Part shown: in pieces, positions 11,765-23,541 of the stretch
How the letters are laid out: each line of letters begins with the position of its first letter
Position numbering within the stretch: the stretch's first letter is position 1
Assembly (NCBI GenBank): GCA_018350325.1
Contig: JAEVLN010000005.1
Location: 1,064,142 to 1,128,141 of the forward strand
Origin: Globodera rostochiensis
Taxonomy: Eukaryota; Nematoda; Chromadorea; Rhabditida; Heteroderidae
Length of the DNA: 64,000 nt
Reading direction: 5' to 3'
Program-made: the position numbers and the translations under genes
Notes under the pieces: generated by a model
The model's input: only the letters and a program-made list of their open reading frames with translations
The model's database searches: none
What the model was told of the DNA's origin: nothing

Positions 11765-14565
11765 ATGAATGCGATGTTGGCACAACTTTTTGGCATTATT
11801 TTTATATTAACCAACTTTGGTGCTATTGTGGCCCATCCTGTGGACAAAGAAAATGAGGCGGAAGCATCGACGAACAATAAAGGTAATGGCATTGGTTTTT
11901 TTTTGTTTTAATTTTCTAATTCTTATTTTAACCGAATTAATATTATTTTTAAAATTTAAAAATATACATAAAATGATTGTTTTATGTTTTGTTTGCAGTG
12001 GACAAAGTCACTCGCAATTATGTGGAAGCATTGGTGACGGATGAAGGGCATTTGAATTCAATGCGATCGTTTGCGGTTGAATGGGCTCACAACAATGCGC
12101 TGATTTTCAGGACAAAAGAACACCCGACAAAGTAAATAAATGGACAATTAGTCAACAAAATAAACAAACAAAATTAACAATTTTGTAAATGGATTCAAAA
12201 TTTGTTAATAAATGACAATTTTAAAACTCGCAAAATTACAGAAGCGACGTGTCAACAATTGCGCCCTGCTCACTTTTCCCGTCGCCATTTCCTCGTCAGC
12301 CATTTGAGCAAGCATTGGCAGTGCAAAAGGTGCAACTTAAATTAAAATATTTCAAGAAATATTTACAAATTTAATACCCCCACTTAAATATTGCTTCAAA
12401 TTTGGGGCATTTTGATGGCACCCATTTTGATCACAATTTTAAATTTCAAAAAGGCGATGAACGAGCTGTACTTTCGCATCGGCACTGATTTTGAATTCTT
12501 GCAAGAAGCGTACAAAGATGTGATCGAAGCTGATGAGCACTTCCGCAACATGATGGACATGCTCAAATCAGTGCATGAGGAGGGCATTAAACAGCCCATC
12601 ACGGTGATCTTCCAACGCGCGGTTTGTTTTGAAATATATTTTATTACTATTTTAATCTATTTTAATTTTTTTATAAAAAGAATCTAAATACCTAACTTAT
12701 AGAATTTGTTTAGGATTACATGTTAAATGTGATCAAAGGCCAAAATGGAGAGGAGCCGACTTATGAAATTAAACAGGTATGTTAAGAGTTCAAATTTATT
12801 TTTATTTATTTTAAACTTTTTAGTTGGAAGTAAACTGCGGCTCAATTGCCGGCACAAGTTTGGACCGGCATGCGACCGAGCTGAACCATGTCATGCTGAA
12901 GAAGGCAGGTTTTCATGCGGCACCCGAAGATTTGCCCGAAAATTGGCCGGACAAAGCCCAGATCGAATCCATTAAAATGGCCTGGTACAAGAAATGTTTT
13001 TTTATTCAAAATAATATTACTATGCATAATTTAAATATAATTTTTAACCTATAAATATTAAAATCTTTATTTAGCATTGTTTAACATACCTAACTTAATC
13101 ATTTTAAATCAATCATTTAAATTCAATTTATTAACAACCAATCAAATAAAAGTGCCAAGCCTCCATTAATGGAATTCCATCGCTTTGCAGGGAATTGTAT
13201 GGAAACCCAGATGCCATTGTAGTCATTATGATCACCAATATTTCACAAACCGTTTTTGATGCCCGTTTCTTCGAGACCGAACTGGACAGAATTTCAGACG
13301 GAAAGATAAAAGTTGCACGCGTCACTTTGTCCGGATGCGCAATTAGGTGAATATTTTCAGATTTTAAGTTTGAAAAAAACTAAACTTTCTTTTTTTTTAA
13401 TGTTAGTATTTATTAATTTTTGGTTAAATTAAAGATGTTCTTTGGATGAAAACTCCAATCTGCTGTTGGACGGTCGCGAGGTGGCGGTGTTGAACTCGCG
13501 ATACTCTGCGCTCGGATTTATGCCCGGCGTTCACGTAATGAATGTCAGAAAAATGATCGAACGCTCGCAAGCCATCGTAAGAAACATTTAATTATTTATT
13601 TTTAAAAACAATAGCTTATTAATAGAATAAAACAAGCATTTTAAATGACTTTTAAAATAATATTTGTTATTATTTTCAATTTAATTTTATTTACAGAAAA
13701 TTCCATCGGCTTTTGTTGGATTTAGCTGCTCAAAGAAAGTTCAACAAGTAAAATTTTATTTAAAATAAATAGTATTCAAAAAATAAAAACAAATTATTTA
13801 AAAACTTTTAAAAAAATTCAGCTTCTTGCCGAGCAAGGAATGGTGGAGCGTTTCTTCCCAAACGAAAATGATGCCGAAACCGTAAAAGCAATTCGCCAAA
13901 CATTTACCGGATTGTGGTCACTGGACAAAGAAGATAAAGCAACCCAAGACCGGATTGAGGCATTTTAAATAAAATAAAAAAATAGCTAAAATTTAAATCT
14001 AAATTAAAATATATCCAAAAACTAAGGATGCCATTGCAAATCCCAACAATTACGTGCTGAAAACGAATATGGAATGCGGCGAATGCAATTACTTCGACGA
14101 ACAACTCGCCAACAAATTGAAGGAAATTACTCCGGCTAAGCGACCTTATTATGTTTTGATGCAAAAGCTGCGACCGATGCCTATTAAGGTCGGCGTTTGT
14201 TTCTTTTAATAAATAAATCAATTTAAAAATATTTCAACTATATTCTTTACATAATATTTAGAACATCATGATCCACCCTTTCACGCCGTCCAAGATCGAC
14301 ACTATGGTCAGCGAGCTGGGCGTGTACGGAGTTCTGTTGGGCAATATGCTCACCAAGGAGGTGAGGAGTTTTTGGACAATAAAATTTTAGCATTTAAATG
14401 AAACGTAAACACTTCGCCAAACAAATTCTGAAGAACACATTCAATTTTCTTCAGGTGAAGCACAATGTGCAACAGGGCCATCTGCTGAAGACCAAGCTGG
14501 AAACCGCTAACGAAGGTGGCATTACGAAAGGAACGGCGGTGCACGATTCGCCCATTCTGTTTTGA
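11765..14565 (+). CDS. Secreted glutathione-synthetase-like protein, copy 3
   Basis: Third copy, complete from signal peptide to stop although its repeat unit is truncated downstream. Same exon structure, GC-AG intron and altered glycine-rich loop (CGECN). It shares some variants with copy 2 (promoter region, just before exon 4) and others with copy 1 (intron 4, immediate 3' flank), a mosaic pattern. The palindromic ATGCCA block is near 11579-11612. Confidence 0.93.
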
Positions 14566-15008
14566 AGAATTTAAAGATTTTAGGATTCAGTTTTTCCACA
14601 TTTTCCACAATTGTTTTATATTATGCATAAATAGTAAAAAAATGAATGTGTGAGCAAATGGAAACCGTACGAAGCTCCGAAGAGCATTTATTGAAATAAA
14701 GGAATCTCGTCCATCAAAAGCCCCATTAATTTGTCGCTGGGCATGTAATATTTTCATTGTTCAGCTGTTGTTGCTCCGCTTGCTGTTGCTTTCAATCATT
14801 GCCCATGTCGGGGGAGAGGACGGCAAAATGGGAACAACACCGACTTGGCATTACCCCCTCCCCCTCCATTATGGTTGGCAATACAAATTGAACCCATCAT
14901 ATAAAACATAGATAGGTATATGTAAGGGGTGCCTTCCCCGAGCTCTCCATCCCTACGGGGAGACGATTGCCCATGTCAGTGCTGTGGACAGGCCGTGTGT
15001 CCGAAGAT

Positions 15009-15594
15009 AAAAAAATGAATGAGAGAGTGTGTTGTTTCATACGTCTCCTAAAGCAATGTTTCACCAAAATTTTTAATTCTTTTGTGGAGGGGGGGGGGAT
15101 CATATAACAGGAAACTACCGAGCATTTTATTCATCTATCAAATAGTTTTAAATTAAAAAGTCCACACACCCTTTATAACAATATATTTTTCAGTTTTCGT
15201 TCAGCACTTATAAAAATTCTGAGGGTGGCTTCGGCACTTCTCACATCTTTTTCGCACTCACTTAAGTAAATCCGCCATTTATCCTTTCACTCGCTTTTCG
15301 AAACATTTGCATTTTCAATTTGCCGCCCCTTTGTGTGCTTTCTGAAATGTTATTTCGAAACGGGGGAGGCATTGGCTAATGGAACGGGTAGGGCATTTTC
15401 GAGGCACAAAATGACTTTATTGAACCTCTATGTTCCAATTCTCTCTGTTGAAAAAAAGCACCCGAATTTACAAAATTTTAGTGAATTTAACGTTTGAAGT
15501 TAATTTAAAATTCTTTAATAGTTTTTTGATCCAACCGATTCCAAAGGCTCTTTTTTAATTGTCCCATAAAGCGCATCGTTTCTCTGTGCATTGA
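15009..15594. other. Intergenic, no gene seen
   Basis: Right border of the tandem array. It contains a G9 run near 15090 and AT-rich sequence. I see no coding potential or clear repeat beyond that. Confidence 0.5.
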
Positions 15595-17238
15595 ATGGAT
15601 GTACTGCTTGCAATTGGTTGGCTTTTCATTGCTTATTCTCCTGCCTTGGATGGCTTCTTTAACAATATAATAACAACCGCAACAAACAAAAACGGGTTAA
15701 AAAGGATCAGCAGAAGGAATTTGTACAGTCAACATCACCGCCATCACTATAACAGAAATGGTACAACAATTATTCTAAAAGGCATAATCTTTTCCCAGTT
15801 CAACAACCCCTCAGGGGTCGTCCGTCGTCAGAAGTGGGCATCAACAAAGCAAACAAAAACAATTTGTCTCCACTGCGATTCATTATGAAGTGTCCTCAGA
15901 CCACTAAGGTTTTCAATGGGTTTACTTTGTTATGTTATTTGTTCAGAATGTTTCGGAGGTTCTTTGGTCTCTCAATGGCACTGAATTGTTTGGCATCTCT
16001 TTTGCCTTTAACGATGATGGCCAAACACTTGTGGACGTGACCAACGAGTCGACGGACGATTCCTTGGAGGGAAAACAGCAATGGCACACAAAGGACGGCG
16101 CAGTCGCACTGACATTTACGGCCAAATGTGGAAGGTTGCTTAATTGGTGCATTTAATTGGGGCATTATTTGGGATAAATAAAGATTCAAAATTTAATTGA
16201 ATTTTTTGAAATAAAACAATTTTATGGGTTTACTATAATAATTACTAGAGAGAAGATTTTTAGGCACTTAAAGACCAAAATACTTTTAGGCTTAGGTTTG
16301 AGGTGGAAACCGGTGGCAAAATGCGGAAGAGCTGGTTTGTGCTGAGGATCAACGAAGTCAACGTGAGGGAGGACAGCGGCGAATGGCGCTGTCGCGTGTT
16401 GGTCGTTGACGGGAACGGCGGCGTGAGGGTGGAAGCCGAAAGTCGGAAGAGCATCGGAGGAGACCAATGGGAGCAGTCGGCAGAAATGCGGGTGACCGAC
16501 AGACTTGCTTAATGTTAAACACCAAAAGCTGTTTTTAGGCACAGTTGGTATGATTAATTGACTTTTTGCTCGACCCGTTTTGGGTCCGGCACTATTTAAA
16601 GGTTGTAAATATTTTTATTGTGTGAAGATGAGTAATGGCCGACAAATGTGGAAGAGAGAGCACCACCAGCAACGGAATTGGCGGAGAGGGAGCAGTACCA
16701 GTGGTGGCGGAGATGTATCTTCGTTATTCAGTTTCAGCTTTACCAAAACGGACACCGACTTTGTTGTGTTCGAACGAACGGTGACGCCGGACAGTGCCGC
16801 TGTTCACGGCGGCACTCGACTGTCCCAATCGCTTGATCGCGGTTGACAAAATCAATTATTTTTCAAAACGAACATTTCTTAGAGCATTTGAATGTCCGTA
16901 TTTTTAATTCGTTTTAATTTCCTAATTAAAGTTGTTAATCTTTAAACTGAATATTTTGTTTATTTTTTTAAGAACTTTTTGCATAACCTTAAATTTTTTT
17001 GATTTATCATTTTTCTTTTGTTCAAGGTGAAGGCATTGCGTACAGTCGTGTGGACTCCGTGCATCAATCCGACAAAGTGAACAATTTGGACGACATTTGG
17101 CTGATGCGATGGAACAGTGCGCTTCGGAGGAGAAGCAATCGGTCTCCAAAACCAAATTGCCAAAATGATTTCTTAATCACTTTTTTAATTATGGTATTAA
17201 TGTTATGCCAACTTTTCATAAACATTCACTCGATCTGA
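15595..17238 (+). CDS. Secreted or surface protein with one Ig-like domain and a hydrophobic C-terminus
   Basis: Proposed exons: 15595-15760, 15801-15909 (after TTCCCAG), 15949-16132, 16295-16489, 16628-16843 and 17027-17238; the phases fit across each join. The first about 20 residues are a signal peptide (LLAIGWLFIAYSPALDG). A V-type Ig fold is suggested by a first Cys (RFIMKCPQTTK), the core Trp (VLWSLNG), and the DSGEWRCRV pattern matching the D-x-G-x-Y/W-x-C signature. A Ser/Gly-rich linker follows, and the C-terminus ends in FLITFLIMVLMLCQLFI, a GPI-anchor signal or a single TM helix. Single-Ig surface or secreted proteins act in cell adhesion and neuronal maintenance; the exact family is not recognised. 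Alternative: the gene ends at 16512 in frame, making the last two exons separate. Confidence 0.6.
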
Positions 17239-18942
17239 TCTGGATTGATTGATTGCACGCATAAAGGGAAATTTCGCTTCACTTTTTTATATTTGGTACC
17301 AAAATTAAAAAACAAAAATTAAAAAAAAACACTCCGCAATCCGCAATTTTGGAGAAACAATTTTTGGGGGACCTTTTTTAAAAATCAAAATTTTTTTCAA
17401 ACAAACAAAAAGACTTATGCGCCTCTAAATCAAACTATGACTTACGCCCCAATAGATTTGGAAATAGCAGATTTGCGAGCGTGGTAAAGTGGATTTCAAA
17501 AAATGTTGGTATACTGTATTTATACAACACAAACAGTTCATTTTTGCTCTGAGCCAGGGGTTTGAACCCGGTAGACTGCAAGGATGAAGCTCAACGATTT
17601 TCGATAAAACAATTATGGATGATTAAAAAAGATTAGTTTTAAAAATATATAAACCACGTTTACTTCGTTTTGCCTTCCTTTCCTACGCCCAAATTTTCTT
17701 CTTTTCAGTCATTTTACTCAAAATTCGACTATTTTCACTTTGTTTGCTGAAAAAGTGGTATCCAGAGGATTATTTGAATAATGGGATAGATTTCTTACTA
17801 TTGGTCATTTTGTTTCTGACCTATGTGCAAAAAATTAGGCAAATCGGCGTGTTTAATAAAAAATCTTGTGTTCGAAGTGCGACCAACTCGATTTCTGCTG
17901 TAATTTCTCTTTTTTTTTGAATGACATAACGCCATCTCTTTGCTATTTTCAAGTTATAGTGTGTTCATTTTCTTAACAAAGCTCGTTAAATCTTCAAAAA
18001 AATTTCTTGGCGTCGCCTATCGGCACGGCAACAGTAGTTGATTTCGTCAGTGGACTTCGACAGTGCCACTGTTAAAACTCTGCAATTTTCTAAAAAGTCT
18101 AAAATGCTTATTTTTAGAGCATGTCGACCCACGTAATGATATAAAATACCTGAAAAAGTAAAAAATTCGAACAATTCAAAAAATTTGTAATTTTCGAGGC
18201 AAGCCTAAAAATGTATTTTTTAGCAAAACGGATAACGTACAGGTCTAAAAAGCATTTACAAGTTGAAAATTCGAAATGTCTAACAAGTTCCAAACATTTA
18301 TTTGGAATTCACTGTCGAAATCAATTACTGTCGGAAACACCTGATGCGATCGGCCACCGTGAAGCAGATTCTCAACAAAATTTGCTTTATTGAAAATTGC
18401 TTATCAAAAATTCAATCGGAAAATGCAGAGTTCGATCATTTGTGTCCCGAGTTTTACCAAATGATAATTTCAAACAAAAAACTTGCTTACATCGATCATG
18501 GCTTACCAAAAATATACCCCGTTTAATGATTTTATATTACTCTAACGTTTAAATCTCGCTTTTTTTGGCTTGGCGCATAAAAAGCGTGGGTTTGGCATGC
18601 CGGCTAATACCTTCAATTCAGATGCACTGAGTGAATGCCACCTGGTTAAAAAGCCACCATATAAATTGACAAAAATATTAGGCGCGCAAAAGCCATCATA
18701 TGATTTTGCCAAAAATATATTTTTTGTTCGTTCCCTTTACCCCCCCCCCCACCCCCCAACTGCTTCATTTCCTTTTATTAACATGCCATTCAATGGGATG
18801 CTTTGAATAAGTGCATTAAATTCTTTCCTGCTAATATAAGTTATTATAAATTTTTATATTTCACTTAAATTTATAAATAAATGCACAAGTTCCCGTTATT
18901 CCATTTTGTTTGTTTATTTTGTTATTATTACAGACGAATAAA
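17239..18942. other. Intergenic; tRNA-like fragment, dispersed hairpin motif and upstream region of the next gene
   Basis: No secure gene. Seen: a B-box-like GGGTTTGAACCC at about 17569; a reverse copy of the dispersed GGYGCC/GGCGCC motif at about 18010-18035; a short open stretch at 18302-18526 without recognisable relatives; a C-rich run at about 18740; and three ATGCCA motifs (18593-18598 reversed, 18635-18640, 18783-18788) upstream of the next gene. Confidence 0.5.
18593..18788 (+). promoter_or_regulatory. Cluster of three ATGCCA (DOG-box) motifs
   Basis: TGGCAT at 18593-18598, within the palindrome TTGGCATGCC, and ATGCCA at 18635-18640 and 18783-18788, the last about 155 bp before the start codon at 18943. 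The spacing resembles that of the GS-like genes. A 6-mer is short, so single hits mean little; the clustering is the evidence. Confidence 0.45.
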
Positions 18943-20777
18943 ATGTGTCACATAAATTTGCTTTTACTTTTTATTTGCCTATCAATTAATGCACAATTTG
19001 TTTCAATTATGGGCTGCGATAACGAAATTAGAATAAATTTATCACTGGACCAAATTGGTGAATTTGTTCAGTCGGTCCGACAACCTTTTTTCAAACAAAT
19101 CGCCACAAACGAAAGTCCCAGCAGCGGTGGTGACGAGAACGAACATTGGCTCATAACTTTGGACAAAAAGCTCATCCATATTGGCATTAAACATGGCGTC
19201 CTCCGTCTCATCAGACAGATATATAATCGAATTTATAAAGTTACTCACATTATTAGGAACAAGTACAATGAATTATTCTGTGAAAATTTGGGCGAAAAAC
19301 AATGTCGAGAGAAGGAAAAGGAAACAATTGCACGATTAACCGTTCGCGAGTTGTTCAACATGGCGAAAATAATAGTCAGATTCAAAATTCTAAAACGCAT
19401 AAATGATTCCAATGTTTCTGAGAATGTCAAACTTTACATTTGGTGGTACCGGTTTAGGTAAAGAATGGGGACAGGCATCAGAAATGTAGCGTCTTACTTA
19501 TAAGCTTATCAAAAAAGCCTCAGTCTCTTAGTACAACATATCACTCATTCAATTTAATGTTAATATAATTTCACAGATATCATGTTGATTCGGCTGTCAA
19601 ATTTGAGCAGATTGGCTCAGAAACTGAAATTCGTCTTGGAATTGTGCAATATTATAACCAAATTTGCAAAGAATTTAATGAGTTAATAAAGCAAATTGAT
19701 CAAGACCATTCAAATTTAAACGAAGTTCTCATGATTTTAGCTAAAATTCCATACATTAGGATTAAAACTAATTGGAAATCCGAAAAACTCACCAATTTTA
19801 ACCCGGTCGCCGAATTGCCTCAAGGCAAGTCAATGTTTTTCCATTTTTTCAAAGTTTTTTTAGACAAATCCAAAGCTTTAATGTCTAAGCCAACAGGAGC
19901 CGGGATGCCCGTTTATGTGTATTCCGAAAGAGTAAATTTATTTTAAAAGTTATAATTTCTATCACGATATTGAAGACAGTTTAAATATTTTTCCTATTTA
20001 GTTTCCCAGTCGTCTTAAGATTGGCGCAGCTTGCCAAGCAATGGACATTGAACACCGTTTTGTGAAAGTTTACGATATTGGTTCCTGATTAAATTTAAAA
20101 AAAAATTAATTAATTTTTTTTTAGAATTCCATTTTGGGATGAATGAAGGCGTAATAATTAGCGATAAAATCCGAAAACGGACTGATCCGGAGAGAGGAGT
20201 GTACGTGAAATTCTTAAAAAAAGTTTTTAGTATATAAAATTCAGAAAAATTAATTTCATCGGATGGACAAAGGAAAGTCAATGGGAAGTGCAAAAAATTT
20301 ACGATCAATTTAATGATTTTTACTTGGAAGACGGAGTGTTTAAAGAAGGCAAATTTAGCATCACCAAATATCATTTATCAGCAAATAATTGCATTCATTT
20401 TTCAAACGCATTTGTCGAGGCACTTTTAAAAAACAACGATCAAATTAAAAAAGTGGGCAAAGCATTTGAGGTCCCTCGGGGCGTCAAGTCGGGGCGAGGC
20501 TCAAAAATTTCTGGGGGGGGGGGCGTCGGGGAGCAAAGCCATTTTAAATATAATGATGCAATATTTCGAGAAATTAAATTTTCAATCTTTCATTCTAACA
20601 GAAACGCGTTCAAATTTATGGTTTTCAGAAGCCCCCAAGTGTTCTAAAACAGCCGTTAATCAATGGCAACTCATGCCAGTTTGTGGCGAATTGCTTTATG
20701 CCACCGACGACGTCGGACTCGGACGATTGAATGAGGAAAATGAACGGAATACGCAAACCCATTTAAGGGATTTGTAA
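18943..20777 (+). CDS. Secreted protein with PPPDE (permuted papain)-like C-terminal region; 3' end disturbed
   Basis: Exon 1 is 18943-19457 with a clear signal peptide (LLLLFICLSINAQF). Further exons are about 19578-19931, 20002-20077, 20136-20199 and 20245 to about 20470. The first half is helix-rich and unrecognised. The second half shows a PPPDE/DeSI-like pattern: a His-containing DIEFHFGMNEGVII strand, IGWTKESQWEV, then HLSANNCIHFSNAFVEALL, in which NNC-HFSN matches the catalytic-Cys motif NCNHFSN. PPPDE proteins are permuted papain-fold thiol peptidases (deSUMOylases or deubiquitinases) and normally lack a signal peptide. After GKAFEVPRG near 20470 the frame enters a GC-rich insert (20470-20535, GTCGGGGCGAGG) and a G11 run, so the end is uncertain and the gene may be damaged. 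An acceptor CAG at 18931-18933 suggests a 5' leader splice. The domain call is by eye. Confidence 0.55.
20470..20535 (+). mobile_element. Fragment of the G-rich short-motif element
   Basis: GTCGGGGCGAGGCTCAAAAA followed by a G11 run and CGTCGGGG. The same core occurs at about 37317 and about 45099. It sits at the 3' end of the PPPDE-like gene. Confidence 0.5.
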
Positions 20778-20913
20778 TCGACCACCTCTGTACCGATATT
20801 TAAAAAGTATACTATTTGAACTACATAAATGTTTTGATATGCTATTATTTAAATGAAAGCGTTGGATGACGCCAATTTTGGTGCTAGGTCGTTTCCTAAA
20901 TTCCGCCACTATG

Positions 20914-22465
20914 AGCGTTTCCTAAATCCGCCAGGGCGTTTCCTAAATCCGCCAGGGCGTTTCCTAAATCCGCCAGGGCGTTTCCTAAATCCGCCAGGGC
21001 GTTTCCTAAATCCGCCAGGGCGTTTCCTAAATCCGCCAGGGCGTTTCCTAAATCCGCCAGGGCGTTTCCTAAATCCGCCAGGGCGTTTCCTAAATCCGCC
21101 AGGGCGTTTCCTAAATCCGCCAGGGCGTTTCCTAAATCCGCCAGGGCGTTTCCTAAATCCGCCAGGGCGTTTCCTAAATCCGCCAGGGCGTTTCCTAAAT
21201 CCGCCAGGGCGTTTCCTAAATCCGCCAGGGCGTTTCCTAAATCCGCCAGGGCGTTTCCTAAATCCGCCAGGGCGTTTCCTAAATCCGCCAGGGCGTTTCC
21301 TAAATCCGCCAGGGCGTTTCCTAAATCCGCCAGGGCGTTTCCTAAATCCGCCAGGGCGTTTCCTAAATCCGCCAGGGCGTTTCCTAAATCCGCCAGGGCG
21401 TTTCCTAAATCCGCCAGGGCGTTTCCTAAATCCGCCAGGGCGTTTCCTAAATCCGCCAGGGCGTTTCCTAAATCCGCCAGGGCGTTTCCTAAATCCGCCA
21501 GGGCGTTTCCTAAATCCGCCAGGGCGTTTCCTAAATCCGCCAGGGCGTTTCCTAAATCCGCCAGGGCGTTTCCTAAATCCGCCAGGGCGTTTCCTAAATC
21601 CGCCAGGGCGTTTCCTAAATCCGCCAGGGCGTTTCCTAAATCCGCCAGGGCGTTCCTAAATCCGCCAGGGCGTTTCCTAAATCCGCCAGGGCGTTTCCTA
21701 AATCCGCCAGGGCGTTTCCTAAATCCGCCAGGGCGTTTCCTAAATCCGCCAGGGCGTTTTCCTAAATCCGCCAGGGCGTTTCCTAAATCCGCCAGGGCGT
21801 TTCCTAAATCCGCCAGGGCGTTTCCTAAATCCGCCAGGGCGTTTCCTAAATCCGCCAGGGCGTTTCCTAAATCCGCCAGGGCGTTTCCTAAATCCGCCAG
21901 GGCGTTTCCTAAATCCGCCAGGGCGTTTCCTAAATCCGCCAGGGCGTTTCCTAAATCCGCCAGGGCGTTTCCTAAATCCGCCAGGCGTTTCCTAAATCCG
22001 CCAGGGCGTTTCCTAAATCCGCCAGGGCGTTTCCTAAATCCGCCAGGGCGTTTCCTAAATCCGCCAGGGCGTTTCCTAAATCCGCCAGGGCGTTTCCTAA
22101 ATCCGCCAGGGCGTTTCCTAAATCCGCCAGGGCGTTTCCTAAATCCGCCAGGGCGTTTCCTAAATCCGCCAGGGCGTTTCCTAAATCCGCCAGGGCGTTT
22201 CCTAAATCCGCCAGGGCGTTTCCTAAATCCGCCAGGGCGTTTCCTAAATCCGCCAGGGCGTTTCCTAAATCCGCCAGGGCGTTTCCTAAATCCGCCAGGG
22301 CGTTTCCTAAATCCGCCAGGGCGTTTCCTAAATCCGCCAGGGCGTTTCCTAAATCCGCCAGGGCGTTTCCTAAATCCGCCAGGGCGTTTCCTAAATCCGC
22401 CAGGGCGTTTCCTAAATCCGCCAGGGCGTTTCCTAAATCCGCCAGGGCGTTTCCTAAATCCGCCA
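20914..22465 (+). repeat. 21-bp tandem array, forward arm (about 74 copies)
   Basis: Near-perfect direct repeats with no spacers. The period is a multiple of three and contains no stop codon in some frames, giving spurious 268-aa (+) and 164-aa (-) open frames (FLNPPGR and ADLGNAL repeats). Confidence 0.97.
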
Positions 22466-22965
22466 CATATGGTTTTTGAAGTAGTTTAAGACATTATAAC
22501 TTTATGCACACCGCACTTAATCACATAAACCTTATACCATATGAAAGCTCAAGATCAGTAAAAACTATTTGTAAAACTAAACTAGGCTGTAAATCAAAGT
22601 TTAAGAAATTATGATCAGAAAACCACGAAAAAGCCTGATTTTTGGCAGTTTAGCTTATAACTTTTTTGAAGCTTATTAAACCACTTCGACTTTGCTGTAA
22701 TGCTTTCTCTATTCATCTAGAGCTTTCCATTGTTTAAGGATTAAGTGATTTACTGCGGTTTGAAAAAAGTTATAAGCTAAAACTGCCAAAAATCAGGCTT
22801 TTTCGTGGTTTTCTGATCATAACTTTCTTAAACTTTGATTTACAGCCTAGTTTAGTTTTACAAATAGTTTCTACTGATCTTGAGCTTTCATATGGTATAA
22901 GGTTTATGTGATTAAGTGCGGTGTGCATAAAGTTATAATGTCTTAAACTACTTCAAAAACCATAT

Positions 22966-23541
22966 GTGGCGGATTTAGGAAACGCCCTGGCGGATTTAGG
23001 AAACGCCCTGGCGGATTTAGGAAACGCCCTGGCGGATTTAGGAAACGCCCTGGCGGATTTAGGAAACGCCCTGGCGGATTTAGGAAACGCCCTGGCGGAT
23101 TTAGGAAACGCCCTGGCGGATTTAGGAAACGCCCTGGCGGATTTAGGAAACGCCCTGGCGGATTTAGGAAACGCCCTGGCGGATTTAGGAAACGCCCTGG
23201 CGGATTTAGGAAACGCCCTGGCGGATTTAGGAAACGCCCTGGCGGATTTAGGAAACGCCCTGGCGGATTTAGGAAACGCCCTGGCGGATTTAGGAAACGC
23301 CCTGGCGGATTTAGGAAACGCCCTGGCGGATTTAGGAAACGCCCTGGCGGATTTAGGAAACGTCCTGGCGGATTTAGGAAACGCCCTGGCGGATTTAGGA
23401 AACGCCCTGGCGGATTTAGGAAACGCCCTGGCGGATTTAGGAAACGCCCTGGCGGATTTAGGAAACGCCCTGGCGGATTTAGGAAACGCCCTGGCGGATT
23501 TAGGAAACGCCCTGGCGGATTTAGGAAACGCCCTGGCGGAT
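22966..23541 (-). repeat. 21-bp tandem array, inverted arm (about 27 copies)
   Basis: Reverse complement of the forward array, beginning straight after the palindromic core. It gives a spurious 212-aa frame on the + strand. Fewer copies than the forward arm, so the two arms have expanded or contracted independently. Confidence 0.97.

Larger units (their letters stand above)
1966..15008 (+). repeat. Tandem segmental duplication, period about 4603 bp, 2.8 copies
   Basis: Three head-to-tail copies: about 1966-6568, 6569-11171 and 11172-15008. Each starts at the sequence ATTAATTAAAATAGTAAAT. The spacing of homologous exons is 4602-4603 bp. The third copy stops about 770 bp early, at GTCCGAAGA near 15008, and so lacks the last part of the unit, including the small inverted-repeat element found in copies 1 and 2. 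Copies differ mostly in homopolymer lengths and scattered intron or flank bases. Every exon I compared looks identical, so the expansion is recent or kept uniform by gene conversion. Confidence 0.97.
20883..23541. mobile_element. Foldback element with inverted 21-bp tandem arrays on both arms
   Basis: Left end GGTGCTAGGTC then GTTTCCTAAATTCCGCC, followed by about 74 copies of a 21-bp unit (TTTCCTAAATCCGCCA plus GGGCG) to 22465. Then comes a unique palindromic core: arm 22467 to about 22690, a loop of about 50 bp, and an inverted arm of about 22740-22965. About 27 copies of the same unit follow in reverse orientation to 23541. Units are nearly identical; exceptions are 1-bp indels near 21652, 21757 and 21984 and one C-to-T change near 23362. 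No transposase gene. The right arm ends abruptly without a copy of the left terminal sequence. A short, non-expanded relative lies at 48668-48937. Confidence 0.9.

Noticed and set aside
17550..17590. tRNA gene at 17.5 kb
   Set aside because: Only a B-box-like word is present. No paired arms or anticodon stem could be drawn.
20914..22465. CRISPR-like array
   Set aside because: Contiguous identical 21-bp units without spacers, in a nematode genome.
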